DNA from: Chionis minor
Taxonomy: Eukaryota > Chordata > Aves > Charadriiformes > Chionididae
Length of the DNA: 64,000 bases
Reading direction: 5' to 3'
NCBI GenBank assembly: GCA_013398295.1
Contig: VZSF01001350.1
Coordinates: forward strand, 259,833-323,832
Shown: piece by piece, positions 1-13,100 of the stretch
Numbering within the stretch: the stretch's first letter is position 1
Layout: every line of letters begins with the position of its first letter
The notes under the pieces: model-generated
What the model saw: only the letters and a program-made list of their open reading frames with translations
Told to the model about the DNA's origin: nothing
Database searches by the model: none
Translations under genes and position numbers: made by a program

Positions 1-4
1 GCAG
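1..4 (+). other. AK9: Probable 3' end of non-coding AK9 exon 1
   Basis: The window opens with GCAG followed by GTGAGT, a textbook splice donor at 5. The next acceptor on this strand leads into the exon with the start codon, whose 5' UTR piece is only 13 nt, so an upstream 5' UTR exon is expected. Four bases are too few to prove it. Confidence 0.4.
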
Positions 5-1033
5 GTGAGTGCGTGTGAGAAGTGAGCCTCTAAAGAAAGCAAGGTCTTGTTTTGTCCTCATCAAACCACGCTTCATCAAGCTTTTTTTTGGACTCCAGTT
101 GTTTGAAAAGCCCGCCCAAATTTTGCCCCAGCTTACCTTAATTAGAAACTTGTTCGTGTTTCACTTCATAGAATCGTAGAATCATAGAATCACTTGGGTT
201 GGAAGAGACCTTCAAGATCATCGAGTCCAACCATAAACCTATGCCAAAACCACCCCTAAACCATGTCCCTCAGCACCACGTCTACCCATCTTTTACATAC
301 CTCCAGGGACGGCGATTCCACCACCTCCCTGGGCAGCCTGTTCCAATGCTTGATAACCCTTTCGGTAAAGAAGTTCTTCCTAATATCCAACCTAAACCTC
401 CCCTGGCACAACTTGAGGCCATTTCCTCTCGGCCTGTCGCTTGTTACTTCGTTGCATAGCGCAGGACGTGTGATCCCAGTCCTGGAAGAGCTGGGATTTA
501 TGACGGGATTACAGAACAGGTCGTGAACCGTGATTTAATTCTGCAAAACCTTATTCATGTACTTAACTGTGAACACAGCAAGGGGTTCCATCCACCATGG
601 TGGGGCTCTTCTGTGCCTGAAGCTCGCAAGCAAAAAGTCTCAGCAAGGCCATGGGCCGTTTCAGGATCCAGAGTGAAGCTAACACTGTGTGGTAATTGGA
701 ACAGGAAGGAAAAGGCAATGAAACACCTACATGCTGTTTAAAAAAGAGCGACAGGCAGTTTGAGAGTCAGGAAGAAGTCATTAGCAACAACCATATAGTT
801 GCAGCTGGGGATCAGGGGAGGTTCCGAAAATCCCTTACTTTTCAGAACTGACTCTTCTCTTAGTAATGCCTGCATTGTATATGTTCGCTAAACGCTTTTT
901 CTTCTTACAATAGCTTTTCTAACAAAGCAATTTGCCTTGTATCACATTATTATTCAGTTCCACTTTTCGGTACGTGCCATTTTACGCATACGTAAGCTAC
1001 TGTGTTTTATAACAAGCTTTTTTTTTCTCCCAG
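5..1033 (+). other. AK9: Intron in the AK9 5' UTR (inferred)
   Basis: GTGAGT donor at 5 and TTTTTTTCTCCCAG acceptor ending at 1033. It holds one CR1 fragment (166-455). I see nothing else in the rest. Confidence 0.45.
166..455 (-). repeat. CR1 LINE, 3' end fragment
   Basis: Read on the + strand it begins with the repeated CATAGAATC terminus, then GGTTGGAAGAGACC, the GAGTCCAACC motif and the CCACCTCCCTGGGCAGCCTG stretch that mark the CR1 3' region in reverse. Similarity fades near 455. It is 5'-truncated, as most CR1 copies are. The two open frames across it are chance. Confidence 0.9.
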
Positions 1034-1046
1034 TCTAAGATAATAT

Positions 1047-1163
1047 ATGGCTTCACAAGAGGAAAAACAACCTCAGCCCTTTGCAGACATCTTCGATGAA
1101 GATGAAGCTGAAAAATCCTTTCTGTTGTCCAAGCCCACTTGCTTAATTATTCTTGGAAAACCA
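1047..1163 (+). CDS. AK9: AK9 coding exon 1 (residues 1-39)
   Basis: The exon begins at 1034 after CTCCCAG and has 13 nt of 5' UTR. The ATG at 1047 is preceded in frame by TAA at 1041, so no upstream start is possible. Position -3 is T but +4 is G. The peptide carries the FADIFDEDE block typical of the AK9 N-terminus and ends at LILGKP, the first half of P-loop 1. The donor is GTAAGA at 1164; phase 0. Confidence 0.95.
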
Positions 1164-4100
1164 GTAAGATGTCTGATAGTTTTTTCTTCCGATATTCTGT
1201 TAACAATTTCACTTTTCCTTACAAAGCATTAGTTTAGTAACACTGCCAAAAAGACCAAAGACCTACTTTTTTATCTTTTCCACTTTGCAAATCCTGCAGA
1301 GTTCAGTAAAGATTCTGGTCTCATTTAACGAGGCCAGATTTTGGCCTGAGTGACCATTCAGTTACGATTAGAAGTGTTACTGTAATTATAAGTCACGTGT
1401 TGCTCAAAAAGTTTCTTCTTTTTTCGCATCGACATCTGGTTTGGTTTTATGTTATTTCAGTATTCTAACTTTTCAAAAAACTTGACAGGTTAAAGACATA
1501 AACAGGCATAAAAGAACCCTCAGGTTAATGTACCAACTTACAGACATGCAATGTGATATTATTTAAATGAACTTTGACATAATTATACGTCATATATTTG
1601 GGAATAACTGAAATCCACCAAGGTGTCCTGGTAGCGAGATTTGTACTATATTTTAGCTATAACTCAAGGTCTCTCTTTTTCTCAAATAATCTGTGGCCTC
1701 CTTTACTTAGGAAAATTGGGCGTTTTGTAATTTTGTAAATTCCCAAATTTCTTTTTCCCAAATGCAGGAGACTCTATGGATGGTTTTACATTAGTGCCTT
1801 AATTTGCTGGAGGGGGTTCTTTTCTGGTGCAAGTTTGCCTTATGTCAGTTTGTTTGTATGTTTGCCTTGCCAGTATGATGTACGGAATCCAGTATGCACT
1901 TAAACGCACCACTGGTGCCCTGAAAGCTGCTTTCCCCTCGAACGTTGCACTTGCTCATGAAAGGTGCCTTCAGAGCACCCCGCTCCCAGGGTGAACACAA
2001 GGTCGTCTAGCAGCTTGCCCTCTGCATTCATGTGTGATTCTGCTAGGTACCACAACAGAGCCTGAAATGGCCATACAGAAATCAGCTTTGCACAGCCTAG
2101 CGGGCGGAGAGATAAACGATGCGCACCTAGAACTGGCAACCAACCCCAACTTCAGTGCCGGCTGACCCACTGACTCAAGCCCCAAATTAATGCCATAGTG
2201 CTAAGATATGGCTACATTTCCTTTCTTCAAAGGCTTTCACCAGTCAGGCTTGAAGGTTTCCAGTCCCTAGTGTTTGCACAGGTCTGTGTCCTTTCTCAAT
2301 CTCAATTTTGCTGGGTAATGCTTGGCTGCAAACCTTTACATCTGACCAAACTGAGAAAGGAGGCAGGGTGGTGTTCTGCAAGGGGATGAGACGCAAACAC
2401 CACAGTGAGACTGTGTACGGTGGCAGCCAACAGGTGTGCCTTATGGTCAGCATGAGACTTGAAAGAGCGCGTTCAGCTCGGTGGAAAACTACAGTGGACT
2501 GGCTCACCCAGGTTCAAACAAAATGTCAAATTTCTAACTTTACATGAAAAAGGTAACTTTACATTTTTATAGACCAAACCAGCATAAAATACTCATTGGA
2601 AGACGATGCAAAAAACATATGAGAAATTTATATTCTCATCTGTAACCGTTGCCTTCAGTAGATGCTTGATATTAATACAAATTTTAACAAAGGGTTGAAA
2701 TTGCACAGGCCTGGCCAAGAGGACAGGGAATTCAATATTCTATTTTTATGGTAATATATTTTATTTATATGGCTGACGCGTAGAGTACATGCTAAAAGCA
2801 TAGCGCCATTAAAGCAAAATTAAATACATATATTTTGCAAAATCCCATTCAGGTAGCTGTACTCTCAGAGGCCTCATTACTCCTGGTTATGTTTGTTCCT
2901 CAGGATTCATGTGAGTGATAAAATGCATATTTTGTCAGTATCTAAACCAGATTTGTGGACTAACAAGGGCAGTTTTTACCTATTCATTGTTTTAGTCAAA
3001 GAATACTATCCCTATGTATCCTACTAAGAAATGGCTGAACAGGTTTGCATCATAATTTGCTTTGAGACCGAAGATAATACATTTCAGTCCTGAAGAGTTT
3101 CTCGTAGGAATTTATGCGTAAATCATAACTGAGTTTTAGATAGAGTTACTCAGAAACAGTCAATATAATTATTTTGGAAATAATTAACTGCAAAGGACAG
3201 TAACAGTATATTAGCAATGCTATGCTGTATAAAATAGAGGATGGTATTAAAAAGAGTGTTTGTGTTTGCCCAGTGCATAATTCAGAGGCCCTAATTGCGA
3301 TGGTAACTTTTAATTGTTTTTATCATATGAAAAAATATTCTTTACTGTATAATATGGTTGGTTTTTTTTCTTTCTCCCTGTTTTTCTTTTAAATGTGTAT
3401 TTTTCTTTTTAAGAGTTCTGGAAAGAAAACATTAGCTAGAAAGCTAGCACAAATATGGAAATGCATTTTCATAGAAGGTAAGCATACACTGTATTTAGAA
3501 CATTGCATTGGCTTCATAATATCTTTTGATTTAGAATATCTTCACTATTCCCTGTAATTCAAAATGACATATTTCTGATGGCAGTAAAGACTACTGATAA
3601 GGACCAAGTAAACATTTTGTGAGAAATGCAATTGCTGAAAAACAGCCTTTTAGTTATAGAGAGGCTTAAAAAAACACTGTTGGTTGGGGGTTTTTTGTTT
3701 GTTTGTTTGTTTTTCCAAAAGGGGATATAGGTAACACATAATAATCAAGTTCTATTCCCAATCCCGTAAGGTGATTCATGTGACCCTTCTTGTTCACATG
3801 GAGGCAACTCATTCAACTTCAGACAGCACAGAGATTTTCCAATACAGACCATGAAAAAATAGAAGGATCCTTCTGTTTGTGCAGTGCCTGGCATAAGGCA
3901 GGGATGCACTTCAGGGAGCAAAAGCGTAGCTTTCATGTCAGTGTAAGTAAGAATGAAAGGAATGGAAGCTGGCACTTTCAAATTTCTAAAGAAAAAATAT
4001 CTCATGGCTTATTTCAGAAGATGTAGTTAATTTCTCCCACCACGCTTTTACCAGAATACAAGTTATCCTTTCATTTTCTAAGCTATCCAGCTCCATTCCT

Positions 4101-7100
4101 GACAGTCCCCCTCATCAAAGATTTTTGAAGATCTGTTGCTTACAGCATTGTCTTATTCCCTATCCACACATTGCTAGAGACTTTTTTTTTTCCATTTTGA
4201 GGCATCTCAGTAAGAAAGTAGGTTTCTGCTAAAAATAATTAAGTCTCTGGCAGTTTTATTTTGTGCTAATTTTGTCAGCAGTAACTAAAAAAAATTAAAA
4301 AGCTGTTATTTAATTAAGGCCCTGGTAATATTTTTGTGTCTGTGACATTATAATTCACGAATCTTGATTCATTCACTTAAGTTTTATGAAAAAAGAAAAA
4401 TTTTCCACCAGATTTGTCCTACCAGTTTTAAGTAGATGAAAAGAAAGCACATAATAACCTTAATTATGAAGCAATTTCTTGAGTGCCTCTTTAGGAACAC
4501 CAAATTATAAATCTGATTTTGTAGTATGTATGTGTGCAGTTTTTCTGATTATGAACTAACTCTTTATATATTGATCTTCATTACATTTTTTCTTTAAAAG
4601 TTGCTCCCTAATATTTTTTTATTGTTCTCATAAAAGCCCTCTAGTGGAGGGTGTAACAATTCATATGCCTGTGAATACACAGGGTTATTTATCAAATGAA
4701 GTATCTTTATCTTATTTTGAAGATTTGGAATTATAGTATGGTAAAATTCAGTTTTAATAAAGTGCTTTTTTGCCTTATGTAAATATAAACTTTTTAAGTC
4801 ATAGGATTTTCTAACAAAAATTTATACCTTGTCTAAAACATAGATCAGACCAAAATTGGAAGGGACGTTAGGAACGTACTTAAGCAAATCCAAACTCTTT
4901 AAATGTATTTAAACCATTGCTGACAAATGTCTATCAAATTTGTTTTTAAAAATCTCTAGGCAGTCTATCTTTGTAACACAGTCTTTTGCATTAGAAATGA
5001 CTGATGTCAAACTCACTTACTGCATTTTTATGCCTTATTTCTAGTAGACTTGTAGAATTATTCTTTTCTTTTGCTCATGAGATTCTTCTAATCTTCTTTT
5101 GTGTAGAGTACCCACACGTGTACACACAAACACAACTCCTTCAACTTTTGCTGATAGGATTTTTTAATTTTCCACATCAAACAAGAGTGAAACAAAGAAA
5201 TTCAACATACAGAAACATGAATAATATCTCCCAGAAAGGATCTCCAGAGTCATTGAGTCCAACCTTCCACTCAAAGCAGGGTCAATTAGAGAAGGTTGCT
5301 CAGGGCTGTGCCCAGTTTAGTCTGCAATATCTCTAAGAATGGAGACTCCACCATCTCAATGGGCAACACTTTCCAATGTTTGACCATCTTCCTGATGAAA
5401 AATTGCTTCTTAATTACCCCATTGGAATTTCTTATGTTCCTACTTGTGCCTGTTGCTTTCTGTCTTATCTGCACCTCTGTGAAGACTGTCTTTGTGCTTT
5501 CCCATGAAGTAGATAGACAGCAATAAGAGCTGGACTGTTTTCTCCAGGCTGAACAAGGCCAGTTCTTTTGGCTTCTCCTAGTACGTTCAACACTTATAAT
5601 CATCTTGGTGCCCTCCACTGGACTTGCTCCAGTGTAGCAATATCTGTCCTGCCCTGTGTTATTTATTTTTAAAATAATCAAAGTTAGAGAATTATTAAAT
5701 AGGAAAGGTGTTCACAGACTTTTTAGTTTGACAAAATACTTTCTATCCATTTATCCAATGAATTGGTCAATACCCATAAATAAATCAGTGCCAGGGTACA
5801 CACAGAGTGCTGATTTTCAGTTGTCTATGTTGTTTGTTACTACATTCCCTGTCTCAGTTTAGACCGGTGGCAAATAATGCTTTCCCAAACACCCATTCAT
5901 AGTATGAAGGATAGTATGTGTGACAGTCACCATTACTAGTAGGAGCAGTTTGAAAACAGCCCCATGTTGTGGGGAATAATATTTTAGCTGTACGGGTATG
6001 AGCTACCTGGCTTCAGGACCTTTTCCTGGCCTCATTTATTAATAATATAGATCTAGCCTTAAGGGTAATTCTTGAAAACTTTCATGAGTGTCTGCTTATT
6101 TCAATGGCAGAGAAGCGTGAAAGACTTCCAGGATCATTCTGCTATGATGTCACTGTCCACAAAGACAGAGGGCAGGCCTTTGAATTTGATGGGTGTCAAG
6201 TTTAGTATTTAATTTTAGATAATTAGACGATATAAGGAGTATGTTTTTAAGGGCTTTTTTAAAAGCCCTTAAAGCCCTTTTCAAAAAGCCCTTTAAAAAG
6301 ACACACAACTGTTTTTGTGTGTCTAAACCGTTCTTCTAAAACTTGCTTTTAAAATTTGGGAAGTGCTTGAGCTCAAATACTCATCTCTGGATTACATAGC
6401 GGTAATGCTAATTTGATATAAATCAGGAGTTAAAATAATCATGTGAGGCTGCTGTTGTGCATTTGTCTGTAGTATATATAGGGCTAAATCACAGGGAAAA
6501 ATATTTACCCAGACATTGCTAGAAGGCACCAAGTTCTGGATGGACAAAATACAATAATGTCCCTAAATTCAATGGCTATTCTGGATGTTTGGAACACACA
6601 TACATATTTGTGTATGTGTGTGAATGTATGTATCTCTGCATGTTCATGTCTTTATATAAACTATTGTTTATTAATTATTTTAATTTTATTCTGTCTGATG
6701 TGCTTTCTCAGCTTTGGAAGTAATTCAAATGAATATTACTGAAGAAACAGAATATGGGCTTAAGGTAAAAGAGTAATCTTCTATTAAGTTTTGTCACAAT
6801 CTTGACAAATATATAAGACTATGTTTTGCATTTTACCTTAGTGTCAAGAATTGCTTTTTAAAGGACAAAGTATTTCTGAAGAACTGGTTACAGAAATGAT
6901 TCTGAAAAAGATTGAGTCACCAGAAGTTGCTCATTATGGTAAGTATATATATATAGCATAAACTTCTTAGAATGAGCTAGCTTTAATTTTGAGATATTTT
7001 GCATTCATTACTGCTCAAATATAATTAATTTGTATTAGAAGGTACCTTCTTTTCTTGTGCTCCTCGGGTTCTGGAATATCTGTAAACTGAGAGCGTATTT

Positions 7101-10100
7101 AGGGATTAATTTACCAATATGGGAGATCAGAAAATGTCATACCAATAACCAATAACCATACTATGTTGTGTTAATTTTGAGAAAATGAAATTGCCACAAA
7201 TTTTAAGTGTTGCTGTGACTCTCATTTGACAATATTATCTGGTTAGAAAACTTTTAGGATTTAAAAAATAGAATTTTTTTGTTTGAATACTTCTGTAACA
7301 GCAACAAAAAAAACCCCACATAACCCGCTAGCAAAACTATAAACATTTTAAATAATGAAAATGAAGGAAAACAGATTATTTAAAATGCAAACTATTACAG
7401 TCTTTTTTTTTTCTTACAACATGGTTTATTCCCTTTGCATTTTGTCACTGAGAGTAAGTTAGATGAGAATAGTATTGGTAATGGTAACAATTCTTCTTTT
7501 TGAGGAAAGATTATGTTAATTGAGGCTGTTAAGACCAGTGCTGCAGATCTTGCTAGAGTCAGAGAAAGAGAAGAGAAAACAAGTGTTCTGCTAAGTAGAA
7601 AGAAAGTAAAAGAAAATGTAATTTCCTTTTCTGGTGCTGACTTTTACTTGAAATTTCCATTATAGGAGAGAGACCGGTATAGTGCCAAGAAAACACTAAT
7701 TTTTTACTGCTCTGAAAACTAGCATGCTTCTATAAGCTTTCAGTTGCAATGCTTTTTGTTCCTTCTCTAGTCCAAGATTCAACAGTTTTGCAAAAGATGC
7801 AGCCTTACCTGGTGAGGCTTTCAAAACAGTAGGCAAAAGACAGAGAAATAGTGAAGAAATAAAAAAGGAAGATGAGGAGGAAACAAAAATTTGAGGGGAA
7901 AAGTATCAACAGAAATGCCAGTCTCTTGATCCATATGTCAGGACTTCACTAAAAGCCTGAAGAGACGTTTGTGTCATCTGAGTTCCCTCCCCTCTTTGAA
8001 TCAGTCTGATGATGAGTGACTAAGATGTGTGTATCACAGAGGACCACAGAGATCCTAAAGACTGTAAACGCGACTATGAAGTTGATAAAAATTTGGTTCT
8101 TGTAGCCAAGCCATTTTCTGTATTACAGATGCCGCAAAGTAGGAAGGAATAGAATAACCTACATCCTCACTATTTTTCCTACCAACTAGAACTCATCTCC
8201 AAAACCAAGTTTTGTTAAGTATTTTCTAGTTCTAATCACTTTTTGTTTAGCAACTATTATGTTAACGTAATCCTTGGAAAGCTTAAGTAGGCTTTCAGCA
8301 GGAACTAATCAGTCAGTTCACTATTAATTATTCATTAAAGATTTTAGAAACAGTGTTGCTTGAGAGGCTGAAGTTTTTAATGTTTGTTTTTAACACTGTA
8401 AAATACAAGTTTCTAAACAGTACATACAATGAGGAATTCCTTTCAATTATATTCTTCTGACTTTATTATTAAACTTTATATTGGACAATGATGTGACAGA
8501 TATTCAGAAGTGCTAAAGCAAATGCTAATGTTTAAAAATTACAAGTCACTAAAACAAGATTATTATTTTTTCCTACTTCTGAAGGAGGTCAGATCTGAAG
8601 CTTCTAAGCTATTTCTTGAAATAAACAGTGTCTCTTTAAAATAACAGAGTCACTGGAAAATAAGAAGCATACTTGGTTTTTAGGGTATTGTAGGTAAGAA
8701 AATACAGAATTATAACTTCTATATAGCTGATATGCTTACTATTTTATTTTTTTAAAATAGAACAAGAAAACAATCAGAAGTTCATATCATGTTAACCTAA
8801 ATAATATTTGCAAAGGAAAAATCTATGTCATTATCACAGGGGAAAACTTCTCAATTAGCATGATTTAAATTGAATCAGGACCAAAGTTGTTTATTGATTT
8901 ATTAATGGCAAGTAATTAACTGACAATTAGTGAACTGGTGATCAGTGAAAAGGTTCAGTATCGGCCACACAACAGACAAGCCACAGCACTAGACACTTGC
9001 CAAGTATTAAGAAACACATAAAAATATCTAAACACCCTCCTAAAATTAGTTCCAAAAAGGATACTCAAACTGACATTGCTATGCATGCAAACCCTCTGTC
9101 AAAGATGAGTGGAAGTTAAAAGCACGCATTCCCTTTTCTGAGGATATTCACCTATTTCAGCACACTTTCTCCTGGAAACGTGGGTGCTCTAGCTTTGTCT
9201 GTGGGTGCCATTTCTGACAGTCTACTGACCCACACACCAGTGAGAAAGCTCCCCATGAGCTCACATACACACACTAAGGTGTGGGTCAATCTGTGTTTAA
9301 CCCCGTTCTGCCAGTCCAGTAGTTGAAATGCAGGTGGTTGAAATGCAGATGTACTCGCGGCATCCAACAGGGAGGCTGCCCTGTCAACAGAAGGTTGCAG
9401 AAGGTTTGCACATCAAACCTGGTTTGGCTGCTGTTCTTTTACCTCGTTCTCACTCTAAGGTCTCTTTCCTCAGTCACAAATATTAATGCTTTTTTCAAGA
9501 TGGCTCCTTCTCTCCTCAAAAGTTTTTTCGTAATCCCCTGGTTACTATTTGATCTGGTTGATGGTTGCCTTAGGTAAACTTTGTCGTTGTTATTCTCACA
9601 ACATTACCAGTTTGGGGCAAACACCCTCTCAGGGAATGAACAGCTTGGGATAATATTTTCCCATGCTATGTTCCCATTCCTCTCACCTCAGCTGTTGTTA
9701 TCTGGGATGTGTTGATAAGCAGAGGCTGTGCAGACTCCCCACATCTCACTATCTGCTAGAATTCTCTGAAGGTATCAACAACTTAAAATACAGGATTTTC
9801 ATTTCCTAGAGGAATGACTATACATTATGCTCTATCTTGCTTATCCTCTTCTAAAAACTTTTTAATCTATGGATAGTAGCTCTCCAAAGAAGGAGTCTTC
9901 AGTCTGAATACCTCTTGCAAAGACCTCTGCTATATTTTTGTGCCGCATAGACTTGTATTTAAATGTTATCACATAAAATTCTAAGCATTTGGAGCATGCA
10001 TTATTTCTCTAAGGGATTATTCTCATTATTAGGCTAAAAAAATCCTCCTGTTTCTTGTTCAGTCTCACATTCTGGCCTCATGAATATGGAGTTCCTTGCT

Positions 10101-13100
10101 GTACAGCAGTTCTTACTGCACTGCGTGCAGCCGTCAGTAATTACAGTACACTCCTAGGAACTTGAAGCCACAAGTTTGTCCATGGGCCTGAGCACACTAG
10201 TAGTAGGAAAAAGGTATTACTACAACGATGCTTGTCATGTATAGTTGGTGTCTGTTTGCCAAAGAGAACTCAGCATTGTGAATCCTGAGTGAATGGATGC
10301 TTACCAAGTTAAGTGCCTCAGTATGCATACTGCATGCATATTGCCTCCTCTTGAGAGGATTTAATATCCAGGAGTACTACGTATCCCAGAGAGTCATTCA
10401 GGCTCCTTTTATTGTCCATACAAGTGAAGACCTTTAAAGGTTGTATAAAAAGTCTAGACTCCTAGTTGAAATGCTTTGTATCATAGAGTGGCTACTTTTC
10501 GCAATGCCTTTTACAAAGTCTTTTAGTGGCAAAAAAGGTCAACTCGAATATAAGAAGTTCCATCTGAACATGAGGAAGAACTTCTTCCCTTTGAGAGTGG
10601 CAGAGCACTGGAACAGGCTGCCCAGAGAGGGGGTGGTGTCTACGACTCTGGAGACATTCAAAACCCATCTGGATGCCATCCTGTGCAATCTCCTCTAGGT
10701 GGACCTGCTCTGGCAGGGGGGTTGGACCAGGTGACCTCCAGAGGTCCCTTCCAACCCTTAACATTCTGTGATTCTGTCACTAAAAGCTTGTTACTTTTGG
10801 TCACTACAATGTCTGAGCTAGGCACGTGAAGCAGGTGGTCTGAGTATGATCTTTAATGTCTATATATTTCTTGTATTTCTTAACTGAGTTAACAAACTAT
10901 CCTGGTTTGAGAGTCCTGTATCAAGTTGAAAACAACACACTTTTTTGGTCTGTATTTCACCTGAAGTAGACATGGGTGCACATTTTTTTTAATAGTGCTA
11001 TGTCATGTACATGATTTAAAATTGTGCCAACAAATAGATGTATTGTTTAAAGGAGATGAGTATAACTAGTCATGTATTTCAAATAACCGTCTAATATATA
11101 TATTTAATAAAGTGTATTTGGCAGGTTATGTTCTCAGTGGATTTCCTTCTCTCTCAGAGGAATACATGACTGTTTCACAGCAAATAGAGAAAATAAAGAA
11201 TCTAAAATTAAAACCAGATTTCCTGATTAACATTAAGGTAATGTCACCTTCAGTAACTTGCTAGTCATTTTCCTAATTATTAGTAGACTCATATGCTGCA
11301 TAAGTCAAAAGATATTTTTCCCTTGTGCCATTGAGTATAGTATTTATTGAGGGAAAAGAAATTGTTCTCTTAGAATGGAATTACATTTTTTTCTGTTATA
11401 AGCATCACTTATGTAAAATAATGAACATCTAAAACTTCAGTAGCAGTTACAGTCTTTGCACCTCTACCAGTCAGAAGATAGAGGTTTTAAAGAAAAGGAA
11501 ACTTTGAATGCATGATTTTTATGGGATTTCGGATACATGTACATCTGCTATTCATGTATTTCAGGAAGAAACTTTCCACATATGGAAGTTAGAAAGCAAA
11601 TTGTTTTATTTTTTTTTCACTAATTGTGAAACTACTTCCTAGTCATTATTAATTCATCTCATTTACAAATCTCAATTTCTTCATGAGTAGTAATGTGACA
11701 TACCAAATACTTTACAAAAGTGACTCTGATATAACCAGAGAAACATAAATCACTGTTAGTGTGGGATTAAGAGGACTTTCTCAATGTGACTTAAAATAAC
11801 GGGCTTGTTGGCTATATCCATATAAGTAAATAAAACAAGGCAAGAGCAACTCTTCAGGCATGAGGCCAACTGTTTTGGCAGAACACAGCTCACCTGTCTT
11901 GTTAGTCAGAATGGGGTGGCTGTGTCCAAACTGCCGGCTGGGAAAGGCCCTAGGCCTGTGCCATTCTCCAGGTTGTGCCCAGCTACTATGCACCGGAGAG
12001 GATACTAGCTGGCCCACACCAAACTTTGCCAGACTCCATGCAGACAAAGTAACACTATGTATAATCATGAACAAGGGTTCAGGCCCTTCCTCTTGCAATG
12101 TTTTATTTATTATCAACTAGATTATTTCTATCTTTTACTCTGAATGTGCAGAATGAGCTGCCAAGGCAACTCTGAATAATGAGCTTCTGGTGTTGTGCTC
12201 CATTCTCATTGGGATTTTGGTTCTAGTTGTCATGTCTATGTGGTTTGTCAGGTGCTAAGCCTCAGTGCATGGACCTAGTCTATCACTTTGCCAGATTTAA
12301 CTCCATGTTTGTTTTAATGATAAAGTTCTTCCCATTCCATAATTTTGAGAATTTGATCATGCATAATGAAAATTTGTGAATGCTTACTTCAAACCTTTTT
12401 TTTCTGCATGGAGCATGGAAAGATTGTAAAACATCAGAGAAACATATTTTTGTGCTACTTTTCAGGCAGCTCTGATTTTTTCAGCTACAGAAAGTCAGTC
12501 TTTGTTTTAATACCAGATAGTGAGAAATCCCAGTTCTTGAGAATATATGTTGCATAGTTTCATGTGCAACAGTACAAATAGAAGAGGGATATAACTACAC
12601 TAGAAAGAAAACAGAATTCTTGACTTCATGTAGTTACATCACCTTCTTCTCTGTGAAGAAAACTGAGACTGAATGCTCATTAAAAATCCTTGCCCCAAAG
12701 TCAAATGAATAATTTTGCCTTTGATTTCAGTGGGTTCAAGCTGTTTTCACAGATATGTCAGAACAGTAACCATTTTCAGTATATCAAAAAGAAAGGAAGA
12801 AGGGAGATTCTAGATAAGCCTGGGAGTAATGAAATACTGCTATTAGGAGACCAATTCAGAGAAATTTTGTCTCTCCAAGACAAGGGACAGAAGATGCACC
12901 TTTGAAAAAAGAACCATATCTGAACAAATTTCTCCCTCCCTATTTCAAAATGTGCTGTCATATAGCAGTCATGTCAGCTGTATGACTCACCATAGAATTA
13001 TAGAAATATCCTGAAGTATTTAATACTTCAAGGGATAACTGAGGAAATGAGTATAGTGTGCCTATTGCTAGCAATGTGATTTCAAAAGATCTGTATTTTC

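Larger units (their letters stand above)
3478..6711 (+). other. AK9: AK9 intron between coding exons 2 and 3
   Basis: Contains a GTTT microsatellite (about 3691-3714), an old CR1-like fragment (about 4840-5130), a second CR1 fragment (about 5200-5645) and a cluster of hairpins (6247-6324). The remaining stretches are plain AT-rich DNA. Confidence 0.9.
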
